A stretch of DNA of 64,000 bases from Lachnospiraceae bacterium (GCA_021199655.1 JAJQHQ010000084.1:1-64000); one strand, 5' to 3'; shown: positions 40,738-52,000, counted from the first letter of the stretch. The notes: generated by a model from the sequence alone, not told the origin. Program-made: numbers and translations.

Positions 40738-41144
40738 TTAAGCCGATAATGAAGGATGTGCTTTTCCTTTCACAAAAAGCAGGACCGGCCACGCCACAGG
40801 ACAGTCAGACAGCGACGGACTTACTTGACACGCTAAAGGTGCATGAGAACGGCTGCGTTGGAATGGCTGCTAATATGATTGGTGTGAACAAAGCGATTAT
40901 TGTTGTGAATATAGGCTTCATGAATCTTTTGATGTACAATCCTGAAATAACGAAGAAAGTAAAGCCGTTTCAGACGGAAGAAGGATGCCTGTCCCTTGTC
41001 GGTGTCAGGAAATGTGTCCGTTATAAGGAGATTGAGGTCAGATATCAGGATGTCAACTTTAAAGAGCAGCGACAGAAGTTCAGCGGATGGACAGCGCAGA
41101 TTATTCAGCACGAGGTAGATCATTTGCATGGAATCATTATTTGA
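40734..41144 (+). CDS. def: Peptide deformylase
   Basis: GCVGMAANMIGVNKAI...EEGCLSLVG...IIQHEVDHLHGIII (EGCLS and HEVDH motifs). Confidence 0.93.
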   Translation: MIKPIMKDVLFLSQKAGPATPQDSQTATDLLDTLKVHENGCVGMAANMIGVNKAIIVVNIGFMNLLMYNPEITKKVKPFQTEEGCLSLVGVRKCVRYKEIEVRYQDVNFKEQRQKFSGWTAQIIQHEVDHLHGIII

Positions 41145-41180
41145 CGCGAAAAACTGACCGTGGAAGGAAGAAGGTAGGGC

Positions 41181-41459
41181 ATGGAAATCGCAGAAATGTT
41201 GGATGAGATCAAACAAATCGTGCAAAAGGATGCAAGGCTGCGAGAAGATTTTTTACGGACAAGGGAGCAGAAAAATCCTCTCTCGGCTTTCTGCGCGAAA
41301 TGCCGGGAACTGGGATATCCGGTGTATGAGATGGATGTCATCGCTGCAGGCGAGGAATCCTATGCGGCGATGAAACGAAGCACGAATGGAGGCGGCGAAA
41401 ATTCGCCTATGCTGGAAGCGGAGGATGACTTTTATGAGTTATTCTTTGCAGGACTGTAG
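41181..41459 (+). CDS. Small helical protein of unknown function (weak Nif11-like resemblance)
   Basis: MEIAEMLDEIKQIVQKDARLREDFLRTREQKNPLSAFCAKCRELGYPVYEMDVI. Confidence 0.5.
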   Translation: MEIAEMLDEIKQIVQKDARLREDFLRTREQKNPLSAFCAKCRELGYPVYEMDVIAAGEESYAAMKRSTNGGGENSPMLEAEDDFYELFFAGL

Positions 41460-41460
41460 G

Positions 41461-41646
41461 AGACAGAAAGTTATGAAATCTTCTCCGCAGGTACTGAGAG
41501 ATGTTTATCTGGAATTATGCAAAGATGCGGAAACATGGTCTGTGACAAATAATGCTGCCGGCCTGATTGAGTTTGATTTCACATTTTCACTGTGTTCAGA
41601 TGTTTCAAAAAGCAATGATTTGGATTGCACAGACGAGAATCCATGA
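41461..41646 (+). CDS. Hypothetical protein; start uncertain
   Basis: Same frame as the tail of ORF 41386-41646, ...KVMKSSPQVLRDVYLELCKDAETWSV. No recognisable domain. Confidence 0.3.
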   Translation, partial: RQKVMKSSPQVLRDVYLELCKDAETWSVTNNAAGLIEFDFTFSLCSDVSKSNDLDCTDENP

Positions 41647-41656
41647 AAAATGCATA

Positions 41657-41685
41657 TTGACAAAAGTTTAACAAAAGCATATAAT
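41657..41685 (+). promoter_or_regulatory. Consensus sigma-A promoter
   Basis: TTGACA - 17 nt - TATAAT, perfect match. Confidence 0.8.
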
Positions 41686-41691
41686 CCTTTT

Positions 41692-41815
41692 CAACAAGAG
41701 GGAGTAGTTGGCCGACAGGCTTTCGTACCGACTATCATGCAGATGATCTGATCTGCACGGGATGAATTAAAAACAAGACTTTTGCGACAACGTAGATTGT
41801 GGCAAAGGTCTTTTT
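41692..41815 (+). ncRNA. Structured leader RNA, yybP-ykoY (Mn2+) riboswitch-like, with terminator
   Basis: AGAGGGAGTAG near the 5' end; ACAAGACTTTTGC...GCAAAGGTCTTTTTC at the 3' end; consensus promoter immediately upstream; small membrane-protein ORF downstream. Confidence 0.45.
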
Positions 41816-41865
41816 CTTTATCCTGAAATGACCGGTGCCACCTGATTAAGAAAGGGAAGAACGAT

Positions 41866-42081
41866 ATGTTAGTACTTATTATTATGCTTTTGGGCCTGAT
41901 GCTGTGGTTATTCTTCAAATTTACATGGGTGATGCTGAAACTCTGCTATGTATTTTGTATCGGGCTGCCGCTGGCACTGATGCTGGGGATGCTCGGACTT
42001 GTATTATGCTGTACGTTGATTCTGGCACCGGTTGGAACTGCACTGATGCGTGCGGCGGGAAGGGTAATTTATCCATTTTAA
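41866..42081 (+). CDS. Small hydrophobic membrane protein
   Basis: 71 aa with hydrophobic segments MLVLIIMLLGLMLWLFFKFTWVMLKLCYVFCIGLPLALMLGMLGLVLCC. Confidence 0.6.
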   Translation: MLVLIIMLLGLMLWLFFKFTWVMLKLCYVFCIGLPLALMLGMLGLVLCCTLILAPVGTALMRAAGRVIYPF

Positions 42082-42464
42082 AATAATACAGGATGGATAG
42101 ACAAGGCTGTGGTTATGAGAAAATTAATGGCGGCAATGAGCTGGATTGCATAATAAGAATGTATGTTCTTTTGCAAAGCCTGTTTTTGGACTTGAAATTT
42201 TTTATACTGCATTCATGAAGATCCTTAAATGAATACGAGTCAGAACTGAGGAGGTGGTACCGTTGCGGTTTCTGTTTTGGATTCGTAAAACGCTGCATGG
42301 TGACAGGCATTGCAGTAAATGCTGCCTGATGTGTGAATACTTTGATACGTGTAAAAATGATGATGAATAAAATTGTATGTATGACAATCCATTACTGTTT
42401 GTTCTGCAATTAGAATCGGAGCAAAAAACGGATGCCGAAATGAAAGAATGAGAGGAGAATCACT

Positions 42465-42785
42465 ATGAGGAAAAAAGAAGGATACAGCAGAGAAGGAGCT
42501 TTTGGTACGATCAACCATTACGATGCAAAGGGAAAGAAGATCGGCGAGAGCAGACCGGGCCTGTTTGGCGGGATGAACAATTACGATGCGAAAGGACATA
42601 AGGTCGGCTATAGTACTGAGAATCTGACCGGCGGGTTGACACACCATGACAATCATGGACATAAGACAGGCAGAAGCGATCCGGGGGTGTTCAGTGAAAT
42701 TGATCATTATGATGCGAAAGGCCATAAGACCGGATATAGTGACTGGGGTCTGTTCGGGAATATGAATCACTATAAGAAGAAATAG
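42465..42785 (+). CDS. Repeat protein with four YDAKG(H/K)K(T/V/I)G-x(2)-S-x(2)-GLFG-type repeats
   Basis: NHYDAKGKKIGESRPGLFGGMN / NYDAKGHKVGYSTENLTGGLT / HHDNHGHKTGRSDPGVFSEID / HYDAKGHKTGYSDWGLFGNMN. Confidence 0.75.
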   Translation: MRKKEGYSREGAFGTINHYDAKGKKIGESRPGLFGGMNNYDAKGHKVGYSTENLTGGLTHHDNHGHKTGRSDPGVFSEIDHYDAKGHKTGYSDWGLFGNMNHYKKK

Positions 42786-42921
42786 GTGGGGTACTGTGCA
42801 TATAGGTTTGCTGAGATACAAAATTGCCTGATTTGACTGAAAAACAGTGGTAAATAAGTATTCCGGATGATATTATGGAAATTATAAATTAACAGATAAT
42901 TATTGGGAAGGAGAGTAGGAT

Positions 42922-43434
42922 ATGCGATATACATCAGCGGAAGCGTAAAAATTATTACGGACACTGTCAGAAGAACATACGAACCTTGTGAATCGCGAAC
43001 GTTCATTGGATACATTTGGTGCCTTTGCGAATGAGGATTTGGATTCAATCCGGCCGGAATATGATTTTGTTAAATATCAAGAAGAACTGGCCGGGTTAGA
43101 GAAGAAGATCCGTGTAATAAAACATGCGATCAGTATGTTCAATGTAAACACTGTACTGCCAAATATGGATGGGCTGACCATTGATCAGGCGCTGGTTTAT
43201 TTGCCGCAGCTGACTGCCCAAAAACAGAAACTTGGAATTATGGCACGACGCCTTCCAAAAGAACGATTACAGAACAGTCGGACTACGACTGCTGCAGTAT
43301 CTGAGTTTTGCTTTGCGAATTATGATATTAAAACTGCCAAAGAAGAATATAAAATGACTGTGGATACAATTACAGCTTTACAGAGTGCCTTGGATTTGAT
43401 TAATAATACGGAAACATTTGAAATTGACTTATAG
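42922..43434 (+). pseudogene. Conserved hypothetical with N-terminal in-frame stop
   Basis: MRYTSAEA*KLLRTLSEEHTNLVNRERSLDTFGAFANEDLDSIRPEYDFVKYQEEL.... The TAA is in the same frame as ORF 42988-43434 and follows an RBS (GGAGAG). Confidence 0.6.
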
Positions 43435-43765
43435 GAAAAATGCATTCCGGGTATAGTGTCTTGATTTTTGAATTTATATGCATATAACAATATCAGGGAA
43501 AATTAAGGTTAAAAGTATAAGTTTTAGGTTATTTCTGTTATTGATTATTCGTATGTGTTTATAGTATTGGAAAAGTCATCCGACATCTTATTTGGATAAT
43601 GACACCATACCGAAAACCTGCTTTCATCTATGATGGGAGCAAAGCGGCGGAGGTTCGGTTTCAGGCTGCTAAATTTATTCTCGGATAAGGTTTTTGATGT
43701 GAATTTTGAAATGAATGGCATACCTTACTACCACCCTTTAAGATATTGATATTTTCAAATTAATA

Positions 43766-43794
43766 TTGAACGAGCTACAAAACCATGATATACT
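43766..43794 (+). promoter_or_regulatory. Promoter of the BREX operon
   Basis: TTGAAC - 17 nt - TATACT, about 70 nt upstream of the HTH regulator start. Confidence 0.6.
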
Positions 43795-43864
43795 TTCTGA
43801 TATGTGATTTTTATATATGACGATGAAGTAATTTCATATAAGAGTGGGTAGTGAGGTAAACATC

Positions 43865-44143
43865 ATGGCAGTCAGTTATCGTAAACTTTGGATTGAATTG
43901 ATTGAGAGAAATATGAATAAGACGGCTCTCAGAGAGGCTTCTGGGATAACAACGAATGCGTTGGCTGCTCTTGGCAAGGATGAACGGGTTACAACGGATG
44001 TCTTAAATAAAATATGTCTGACTTTGAATTGTGATGTCGGGGATATCATGGAAGTGATTCCGGATGAGGAATACAAAAAGCGGCAGGAACGGGCAAAAGA
44101 ATTAAATCCTGTTTTAAAAGAGGAGGGGCGTGCGGATGATTGA
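43865..44143 (+). CDS. HTH (Cro/CI) regulator at the head of the BREX operon
   Basis: MAVSYRKLWIELIERNMNKTALREASGITTNALAALGKDERVTTDVLNKICLTLNCDVGDIMEV. Confidence 0.85.
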   Translation: MAVSYRKLWIELIERNMNKTALREASGITTNALAALGKDERVTTDVLNKICLTLNCDVGDIMEVIPDEEYKKRQERAKELNPVLKEEGRADD

Positions 44144-44753
44144 GATGAGTGTACTTTCCGCACCTTTTGCGTGCCGGACAAAGGATCTGTTATGGTATCT
44201 GGAAACGAAGCAGTGCATCTCCCTGCTGCGAGATGGGCAGTCCCTTCAGGAGATTAAAAAGCTGAGTGAGGAAGAGAATATTTTTAACGCCTCATCCGCG
44301 AGCAGAGCGGACAATATCCGGGTTGTTCTCGCCAGAAGAATTCGTGCGGTAAATGACAGATTTCTGGAGTTTTTTGAATCCCAGGATACGATGACACAGA
44401 AGCAGCTGTGTATTGTTCTGGTCATGCTGACGGATCATGCTTTTTATAAGTTCATGAATGACATATTCAGAGAAAAGCTGATTACAGGACAGCAGGAGTT
44501 GCAGGATGGCGATATTATCGGATATATCCATGGCCTTCAGCAAACGGATGAACGTATAGCCAGGTGGACAGATGCAGCGGTTGTGAAAGTCCGCGATAAT
44601 TACAAACATATTTTAAAAGAAGCTGAGTTTATTTCTGATCTGGGAACAACAAGACAGGTAGTTCGCCCGATTTTGAATGAAGCAATGGGTACGTTTCTGA
44701 AAGAAGAGGGGCTTGAGCCTATTTATAAAATCCTGGCAGGAGAAGCAGTATGA
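44136..44753 (+). CDS. brxA: BREX protein BrxA (DUF1819)
   Basis: Position upstream of brxB-brxC; ~200 aa; LSAPFACRTKDLLWYLETKQCISLLRDGQSLQEIKKLSEEENIFNASSASRADNI. Confidence 0.85.
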   Translation: MIEMSVLSAPFACRTKDLLWYLETKQCISLLRDGQSLQEIKKLSEEENIFNASSASRADNIRVVLARRIRAVNDRFLEFFESQDTMTQKQLCIVLVMLTDHAFYKFMNDIFREKLITGQQELQDGDIIGYIHGLQQTDERIARWTDAAVVKVRDNYKHILKEAEFISDLGTTRQVVRPILNEAMGTFLKEEGLEPIYKILAGEAV

Positions 44754-45340
44754 AGACGATAGAGGAACGTTTGGATATTCTGGAAGAAAAGATGCGTCGA
44801 GAGAGTTTCCGTAAAAACACTGGCTTAGGCAATGAAGTCGGTTATTATGTGTTCGACTACGAACCACAGCAGGAACTCATTGTACGGGAACGAGTAAATG
44901 AGCTGGCAGGTTCCAATACGCAGCTAAAATTCGGATATCAGCTTGTGGTTTATGATTTATATGAATTGATGCTCCAGCTTTTAGAAGAGGAAGAAGTTAT
45001 GGATGATCTGAAGGAGCTGGAGGAGGAGGAAGGAACCGAATATGTTTTCCAGAGTATTTCGGATGTACTTCGATTTGATGATGAGAATAGTCTGATCATT
45101 CATTACATCATGGAGCATACGCCAAAAGAGTCTGTTGTGTTTCTTACAGGAGTTGGCAAGGTCTTTCCAATCCTGCGGTCTCATAAGATACTAAACAATC
45201 TTCATCAGATGATGAATCACTGCCCGGTTGTGTTGTTCTTCCCGGGACGATATAATGGCGACTCTCTTAATATTTTTGGAGAGGCTGCTAATGATAAAAA
45301 CGAAAATTACTACAGAGCATTTCCGTTGGTGGAACGGTAA
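44750..45340 (+). CDS. brxB: BREX protein BrxB (DUF1788)
   Basis: ~196 aa; VVFLTGVGKVFPILRSHKILNNLHQMMNHCPVVLFFPGRYNGDSLNIFG. Confidence 0.88.
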   Translation: MKTIEERLDILEEKMRRESFRKNTGLGNEVGYYVFDYEPQQELIVRERVNELAGSNTQLKFGYQLVVYDLYELMLQLLEEEEVMDDLKELEEEEGTEYVFQSISDVLRFDDENSLIIHYIMEHTPKESVVFLTGVGKVFPILRSHKILNNLHQMMNHCPVVLFFPGRYNGDSLNIFGEAANDKNENYYRAFPLVER

Positions 45341-45355
45341 GAGAGGATATTCATT

Positions 45356-48300
45356 ATGAAGATTAAAGATATGTTTTTGCAGGAAATTGACCGTCCGATA
45401 GCCGGAGTTGTTATGGTCGGACAAAATCAGGAGAAAGACAAAAAACAGGAACTGTCCGAATATGTTGTTACCAGAGAAATGAAAAAACATTTTCGGGAGT
45501 TTTTTGCCAATTATACGGCCAGTATCCATACGCCTACTGATGGTATAGGTGTCTGGATTTCCGGCTTCTTTGGAAGCGGTAAATCTCATTTTTTGAAGAT
45601 CCTTTCCTATATTCTGGATGACACGTTAGTGGCCGGAAAGCATGCAATAGAATATTTTAAGGATAATGAGAATATTGTGTCGGACCCTACGACATTTGCC
45701 AACATGGAACTAGCGGCTCATACTCCAACGAAAGCCATTCTTTTTAACGTGGATTCTAAGAGCGCGTCAACGGCGAAGTCGGACAGCAATGCGATTGTTA
45801 CCGTTTTTAACCGTGTATTTAATGAAAAGCTTGGATATGACGGAGCCAATCCTGCGCTGGCAGATCTGGAAAGACAGCTGGATGAGGAGGGAAAATATCA
45901 GTTATTTCAGGATACTTTCAATTCGCTCTATGGACAGGACTGGAAAACGGTAAGAAATAAGTTCCGTACTATACGAGGCAGAGTAGAGAAAACGCTGGTC
46001 GAAATGGGATATATGGATGAAGACAACGCAAAGCTCTGGACACGTGAATCCACAACACAGAATTACCAGATCGCAATCGAAGATTTTGCGGAACGAGTGT
46101 ATCAGTACATTGAACAATCCGGTAACAGAGTGGTCTTTCTTGTAGATGAAATCGGTCAGTTTATCAGTACGGACTCGCATTTAATGCTTAATCTGCAGAC
46201 CCTGACAGAGGAATTGGGTACTCGCTGTCATGGGAAGGCGTGGATTATCATTACCGCTCAGGAAGATATTGACTCGATGACTGAAAATATTGACGGGGCG
46301 GCGGAACGCAAGAATGATTTTTCCAAGATACAGGGGCGTTTTAAAACCAGATTGTCACTGACTTCGGTGAATGCGGATGAGGTGATTAGGGAAAGGATTT
46401 TGAAAAAGGGAGAGACACCGGCCCTGTCATTAAAAGCCTTTTATGAGTCAGAGGAAACAGCGATTTTGAATGCTGTTGATTTCAAAGACAGCGGTCATGA
46501 AATGAAAAAATACAAGAGTGCAGATGAATTTGCGGATGTGTATCCGTTCCTGCCATATCAATTCCATTTGGTAGCGGATATTCTGAATGCCATCCGGCTT
46601 AACAGTTCGTCAGGACGCCATCAGTCTGAGGGAGAGCGTTCCATGCTTGGCGCGTTCCAGAAAGCGGCAATCGCGGTGATGGATAAATCTGAAGGAACGA
46701 TTGTGCCCTTATATCTTTTTTATAATGATCTGGAGCAGTTTATTGACCATACGCACTCTGTTGTCATTCTTCGGGCTCAGGATAATGAGAGAATCAATCC
46801 GAATCATGAGGAAGACTGCTTTCCTGTCAATGTGTTAAAGGTACTGTTTCTTCTGAAATATGTCGATGGAATTCCAATGACCGAGAATAACATTGTGAAT
46901 TTCATGATAACAGATATTCATGAAGATAAAACAGTGTTGAGAAAGAAAGTATCGGAGGCCCTGCAGCTTTTAGTAAACAACCTGCTTGTGTCTCAGGTTC
47001 AGGATACGTATGAGTTTCTGACGGACGAAGAACAGGATATCAACCGTCAGATTCGGGATCGTGATGTAGCAGAAAGAGACATTATGGGAGCGGTGACAAA
47101 GATGGTATTTGACAGCATTTATAATAATACCAGATATCGTGTCCCGAAATTTAATGGCCGGTACACGTTTGCCTATAATCAGACCGTTGATAATATTCCG
47201 CTTAAGAATAACCAGAATAATCAGATCGGCTTGCGGATCATTACGCCTCGCTATACAGGGAACAGTGGAGACAGCAATGTGGATGATACGACTCTGGCGA
47301 TGATTTCGGCGAGAAATCAGGAGGCCGTATTAAGACTTCCTGCGGACAATGTTTCCTACCATAGGGAGATGCGCAATGCATTAAAAATCGAAGATTTTGT
47401 TCGAAATGTACCCGATCCACAAAAGGGAAAATCTACGATTATTCGCACAACCAAAATGCAGGAAGCAGGAAAGAGCAGAAAAGCCGCATTGGACTCCATG
47501 AAGGAAGCGATAGGGAATGCGGAGATTTTTGTAAATGGCCAGCACATTACGGATATCAAGACGCATGATTCGGTAAACCGGATCAATGAGGCTCTGGGAA
47601 GACTGGTAGATACCGTTTACTATAAGCTTTCCTATATAGATTCCCCGAAAGACGATATCGCGATCCGAAATGTCTTTCAGACGGATCATCAGATGAGACT
47701 GGATCTTGGCGAGGCGGGTGAGGAGAATTCACTTGCCATAAAAGAAATGCTGGAGTACATCAGCCGAACAACATCGTCTCATTCGATGATTTCCATGAAA
47801 TCGCTTTTGGATCATTTTGCACTGAACCCGTATGGATATACGGAAATGGATACGAAATGGTTAGTGGCAAAACTGTTCAAAGATGGAAAAATCAGCGCCA
47901 CCGTAGAAAAAGAACCAATCACAATCTTCAATCGGGATGCGTCCGATCTTGGTACATATTTTACAAACCGCCGGTATGAAGAAAAGATTCTCTTTAAGGC
48001 AAAGGAGAATATAGATCCTGCACAGATAAATGATTGCCGTAAGATAGTGAAGGATTTGTTTAATCGTACGGAAACGACGGAGGACGCGGACCGCATGATG
48101 GCAACGTTTAAAAATGCTGCCGATGTTTTGATGAGTGATTTGCGGGGGATGCTGCGTGAACAGGCAAACCAGCCACAGTATCCAGGCAAGAGTATTATGC
48201 AGGAGGTTATCAGCGAATTAACAAAATTTGAATCCATCACAGATGAGGGAACTTTCTTTAAGGCAATTTCAAGGTCGAAGGCAGATCTCGCTGATTTGGC

Positions 48301-49003
48301 AGAGGATTTAGCCCCTGTACGTACCTTTTACAATAGTGATACCCAGAAAAAGATCTTTCAGAATTCCGGTTTGCGTGCACTTAAGTTTTATGATTCCAGC
48401 AAGGAGCATATTACAGACGAAGAACTGACTGGGATTGTGGCTCAGATCAGAAGCATTGTTACAAACCGTTCTCCGTATGAAAAGATCAAGGATCTGCCGG
48501 AACTTTATGATAAATTTATGGAGAGCTACAATCAGGTACTTGATGCGAAGCTGGTGCCGGTAAAGCAGGTGATTGAACAGGATTTGAAAATTGTGCTGGA
48601 TGCACTGGAAGGTCAGAAGTATAAGGATCGATACGAATCCCGCGTAAAGAAAGAGTTCAACACCTTGTTGGATCGTGCGACGAATGAACCGAATATTTCC
48701 GATATGCTGGGGTATAAAGATAAGGCAGACAGCCTTTGCAGGAAATATCTCGATGAGTTTGCTGCAATACCTGTGCCGGTAACAACGACAGGCGGATCTG
48801 GTAACACTTCAGGTGATGGAGTACCGGTTTCGACTACGCCTCCGGTACCGAAGAAAAAAATAAAAAATGTAATGGCGAGGAATCTTGTGGCAGATACCTG
48901 GTATATCAAGAGTAATGCTGACATTGACCAGTATTTGGCTCACTTAAAGAAACAGATCGAAGCAGAGCTGGCAGATAATGATGAGATAAGGCTGCATCTG
49001 TAA
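45356..49003 (+). CDS. brxC: BREX ATPase BrxC
   Basis: 1215 aa; MKIKDMFLQEIDRPIAGVV...GVWISGFFGSGKSHFLKILSYIL (Walker A). Confidence 0.93.
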   Translation: MKIKDMFLQEIDRPIAGVVMVGQNQEKDKKQELSEYVVTREMKKHFREFFANYTASIHTPTDGIGVWISGFFGSGKSHFLKILSYILDDTLVAGKHAIEYFKDNENIVSDPTTFANMELAAHTPTKAILFNVDSKSASTAKSDSNAIVTVFNRVFNEKLGYDGANPALADLERQLDEEGKYQLFQDTFNSLYGQDWKTVRNKFRTIRGRVEKTLVEMGYMDEDNAKLWTRESTTQNYQIAIEDFAERVYQYIEQSGNRVVFLVDEIGQFISTDSHLMLNLQTLTEELGTRCHGKAWIIITAQEDIDSMTENIDGAAERKNDFSKIQGRFKTRLSLTSVNADEVIRERILKKGETPALSLKAFYESEETAILNAVDFKDSGHEMKKYKSADEFADVYPFLPYQFHLVADILNAIRLNSSSGRHQSEGERSMLGAFQKAAIAVMDKSEGTIVPLYLFYNDLEQFIDHTHSVVILRAQDNERINPNHEEDCFPVNVLKVLFLLKYVDGIPMTENNIVNFMITDIHEDKTVLRKKVSEALQLLVNNLLVSQVQDTYEFLTDEEQDINRQIRDRDVAERDIMGAVTKMVFDSIYNNTRYRVPKFNGRYTFAYNQTVDNIPLKNNQNNQIGLRIITPRYTGNSGDSNVDDTTLAMISARNQEAVLRLPADNVSYHREMRNALKIEDFVRNVPDPQKGKSTIIRTTKMQEAGKSRKAALDSMKEAIGNAEIFVNGQHITDIKTHDSVNRINEALGRLVDTVYYKLSYIDSPKDDIAIRNVFQTDHQMRLDLGEAGEENSLAIKEMLEYISRTTSSHSMISMKSLLDHFALNPYGYTEMDTKWLVAKLFKDGKISATVEKEPITIFNRDASDLGTYFTNRRYEEKILFKAKENIDPAQINDCRKIVKDLFNRTETTEDADRMMATFKNAADVLMSDLRGMLREQANQPQYPGKSIMQEVISELTKFESITDEGTFFKAISRSKADLADLAEDLAPVRTFYNSDTQKKIFQNSGLRALKFYDSSKEHITDEELTGIVAQIRSIVTNRSPYEKIKDLPELYDKFMESYNQVLDAKLVPVKQVIEQDLKIVLDALEGQKYKDRYESRVKKEFNTLLDRATNEPNISDMLGYKDKADSLCRKYLDEFAAIPVPVTTTGGSGNTSGDGVPVSTTPPVPKKKIKNVMARNLVADTWYIKSNADIDQYLAHLKKQIEAELADNDEIRLHL

Positions 49004-49023
49004 AATAGTAGAAGAGGTTGGAG

Positions 49024-52000
49024 ATGGATAAGACAGCAATTAAGAATTTTGCCATATGGGCGAGAAGAAAATTAATTAGCGATATGAAGATGAGAGCCGG
49101 CTTCATGGGCATTACCGAAAAGGGAATTGCTGCGCCGCTTCCAGCTTCCACATTCGAAATTCAGTACTTTGACGTGTCATCCAGTGAACCGGTAAAGATT
49201 CAGGGAAACGAAATCCAGATGCGTGAACGAATTGTAACGAAACTGGAACAGCACGCGAAAGAGTCCGGCTATCAGACTGCCTATGACAGCCTGATTGAGA
49301 ATATGGCATCCGTATGGTTTAACCGCCTGATTGCAATCCGTTATATGGAAGTCAATGAATACTTTCCGGATCAGCTTCGAGTGTTGTCATCGGTATCCAA
49401 AGGGAAACAGGACCCGGATATTGTCAGCCGACCGTTTGATTCCGATCTGGAGTTTACCGCTGCGGAGAGACGGCAGGTCAATGAGTGGATGGATACCAAT
49501 AAGCAGGATACACTGTTCCGTTTTTTGCTGTTGAAACGCTGCAACCAGCTGGCAGAATGCCTGCCGGGGCTTTTTGAAAAAAAGAATGACGAATCCGAGT
49601 TTTTCCTTCGGCTTGGGTTCGTCGAAAAAGATGGTTTGGTATATCATCTGGTGCATGATATAGATGAAGACGCCTGGACTGACCAGGTGCAGATTATTGG
49701 TTGGCTGTATCAGTATTATATAGCAGAAAAGCATGATCAGATCGTCAATATATATAAAGGAACAGTAAAAAAAGAGGATATTCCTGCAGCTACTCAGCTG
49801 TTTACGACAGACTGGGTTGTAAGATACATGGTAGATAATTCGCTTGGCCGATATTGGATTGAAAGACATCCGGAAAGCAATTTGGCGGATAAGCTGGAAT
49901 TCTTTGTAAAGCCGAAGAATGGGAAAATCGTATATCTTAATGAAAATGTTACTCCGGAAGAAATGACATTTTTTGACAACTGTATGGGAAGCGGCCATAT
50001 TCTTATCTATGCGTTTGAAGTATTGATGGAGATTTACAGAGAGCGAGGATATTCTGACCGAGAGGCAGCTCGGAGCATCGTTGAAAATAACCTTTTTGGT
50101 TTGGACATTGATGACCGTTGCTCACAGCTTGCCTATTTTTCTGTGATGATGAAAGCACGTAGTTATGATCGACGTTTCCTTGATAGAGGAATACGTCCCC
50201 ATGTGTATTCCATTCAGGAAAGCAATTCCATAGAATATTATACAAATAAGACTTACCTGCCGGATTCTCAGATGAATAAAATTGGCGAATATCTTGTAGA
50301 TGTATTTCGCCATGCAAAAGAAATCGGTTCACTGAAAACGGTTGAAGTATATGACTATGATGGTTATTTGGAATATTTGGATCATTGTAAAGAACAAGTG
50401 GAAGATAATCTGGAAGGATATCAATGGAAAATTACAGATGCACCGTTACTTGAAAGTCTGGCGAGACAGGCAAAAGTGCTCTCAAAAAAATATATCACAG
50501 TGTGCACCAATCCGCCGTACCTTAATAAGATGGAACGACACCTGAAAAAGTTCGTAGTGTCGGAGTATAAGCCGTATTCGGGCGATATATTTAGCGTATT
50601 TATTTATCGAAATTTTGGACTCTGCGAGCAGGATGGCTATTCAGCATTTATGACACCATTTGTGTGGATGTTTATAAAAACATATGAGAATTTGAGAAAA
50701 TACATTATAGAAAATAAAAAGATCACGACGCTTGTACAGATGGAATACTCTGCTTTTGAAGAAGCAACTGTTCCTATCTGTTCGTTTGTGCTGAAAAATG
50801 GCAAAGGGGAGGAAAAATCCCTTTGCTTCCGATTGTCTGACTTTAAGGGAGGTATGGAAGTACAGAGGAAAAAGGTATTGGATGCGATTACGGAACCAGA
50901 TTGTGGATATTTTCATGAGACGCGACAGGACAATTTCTCTAAAATTCCGGGAGAGCCGATAGCATACTGGGTGAGTGAACAGGTCATATCCGATTTTACC
51001 GCAGGAGTGAAATTAGAGGATATTGCATCACCGCGCAAGGGTCTTACCACAGCAGACGATGCAACTTTTTTGCGCTTTTGGTATGAAATTGTATTTCAAA
51101 AAATAGGTTTTTGTTGTGCCTCATCTAGTTCATTTAAATGGTATCCATTAAATAAAGGTGGCGATTTTAGACGATGGTATGGAAACAATGAGTATGTACT
51201 TAATTGGGAGAATGATGGAGCAGAGTTGCGTGCTTATAAGAATTCTGTGATTCGAAATGAGGATTACTACTATAAAGAAGCAATAAGCTGGAATGATATA
51301 ACTACTAAATATGTGTCATTGCGTTATAAATCTCAAGGTCAGATTTTTAATGATGCTGGTCCTAGTATATACGCAGACCACAAAACGCTTTTATTCCTGT
51401 TGGCTCTTGGAAATAGCAATGTTATGAAATATCTTGGCGGCCTAGTTGCACCAACAATACATTTTACTGTCGGCCAAATGGGAGAATTTCCTGTCATAGC
51501 TGCGGACAATAATGAAAAAAGAATAAAAATTGAAAGCTCATCTGAAAGAAATATACTTCTTTCTAAAACAGACTGGGATGTGTTTGAAACATCTTGGGAT
51601 TTCAAACAGCATCCGTTGATTCGTCTCAGTAGGTCCATTAGGGACGATACCTCTGTTTCAGCTTCTATGAATTATTATTATGGTGGCCATCCGAAGGTGA
51701 ATTCTCCATTGGAACTTTGCTATATGTTATGGCAAGGGGAATGCCAGAAGCGTTTCAATGAACTGAAGAACAATGAAGAAGAACTGAATCGCATTTTTAT
51801 TGACATTTACGGTCTGCAGGATGAACTGACACCCGAGGTGGAAGATAAGGATGTAACTATCCGTAAGGCAGACCTCGGCCGCGATATCCGCTCCTTCCTT
51901 TCTTATGCTGTGGGTTGTATGTTTGGCAGGTACTCTTTGGATACCAATGGATTGGCTTACGCTGGCGGCGATTTTAGTGATCAGTGGGTAGTGGTCAGTG

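Noticed and set aside
43440-43760. Search for a small ORF or att site between the hypothetical gene and the BREX promoter
   Set aside because: Only short degenerate coding-like fragments and no clear direct repeats or integrase. The island boundary could not be placed.
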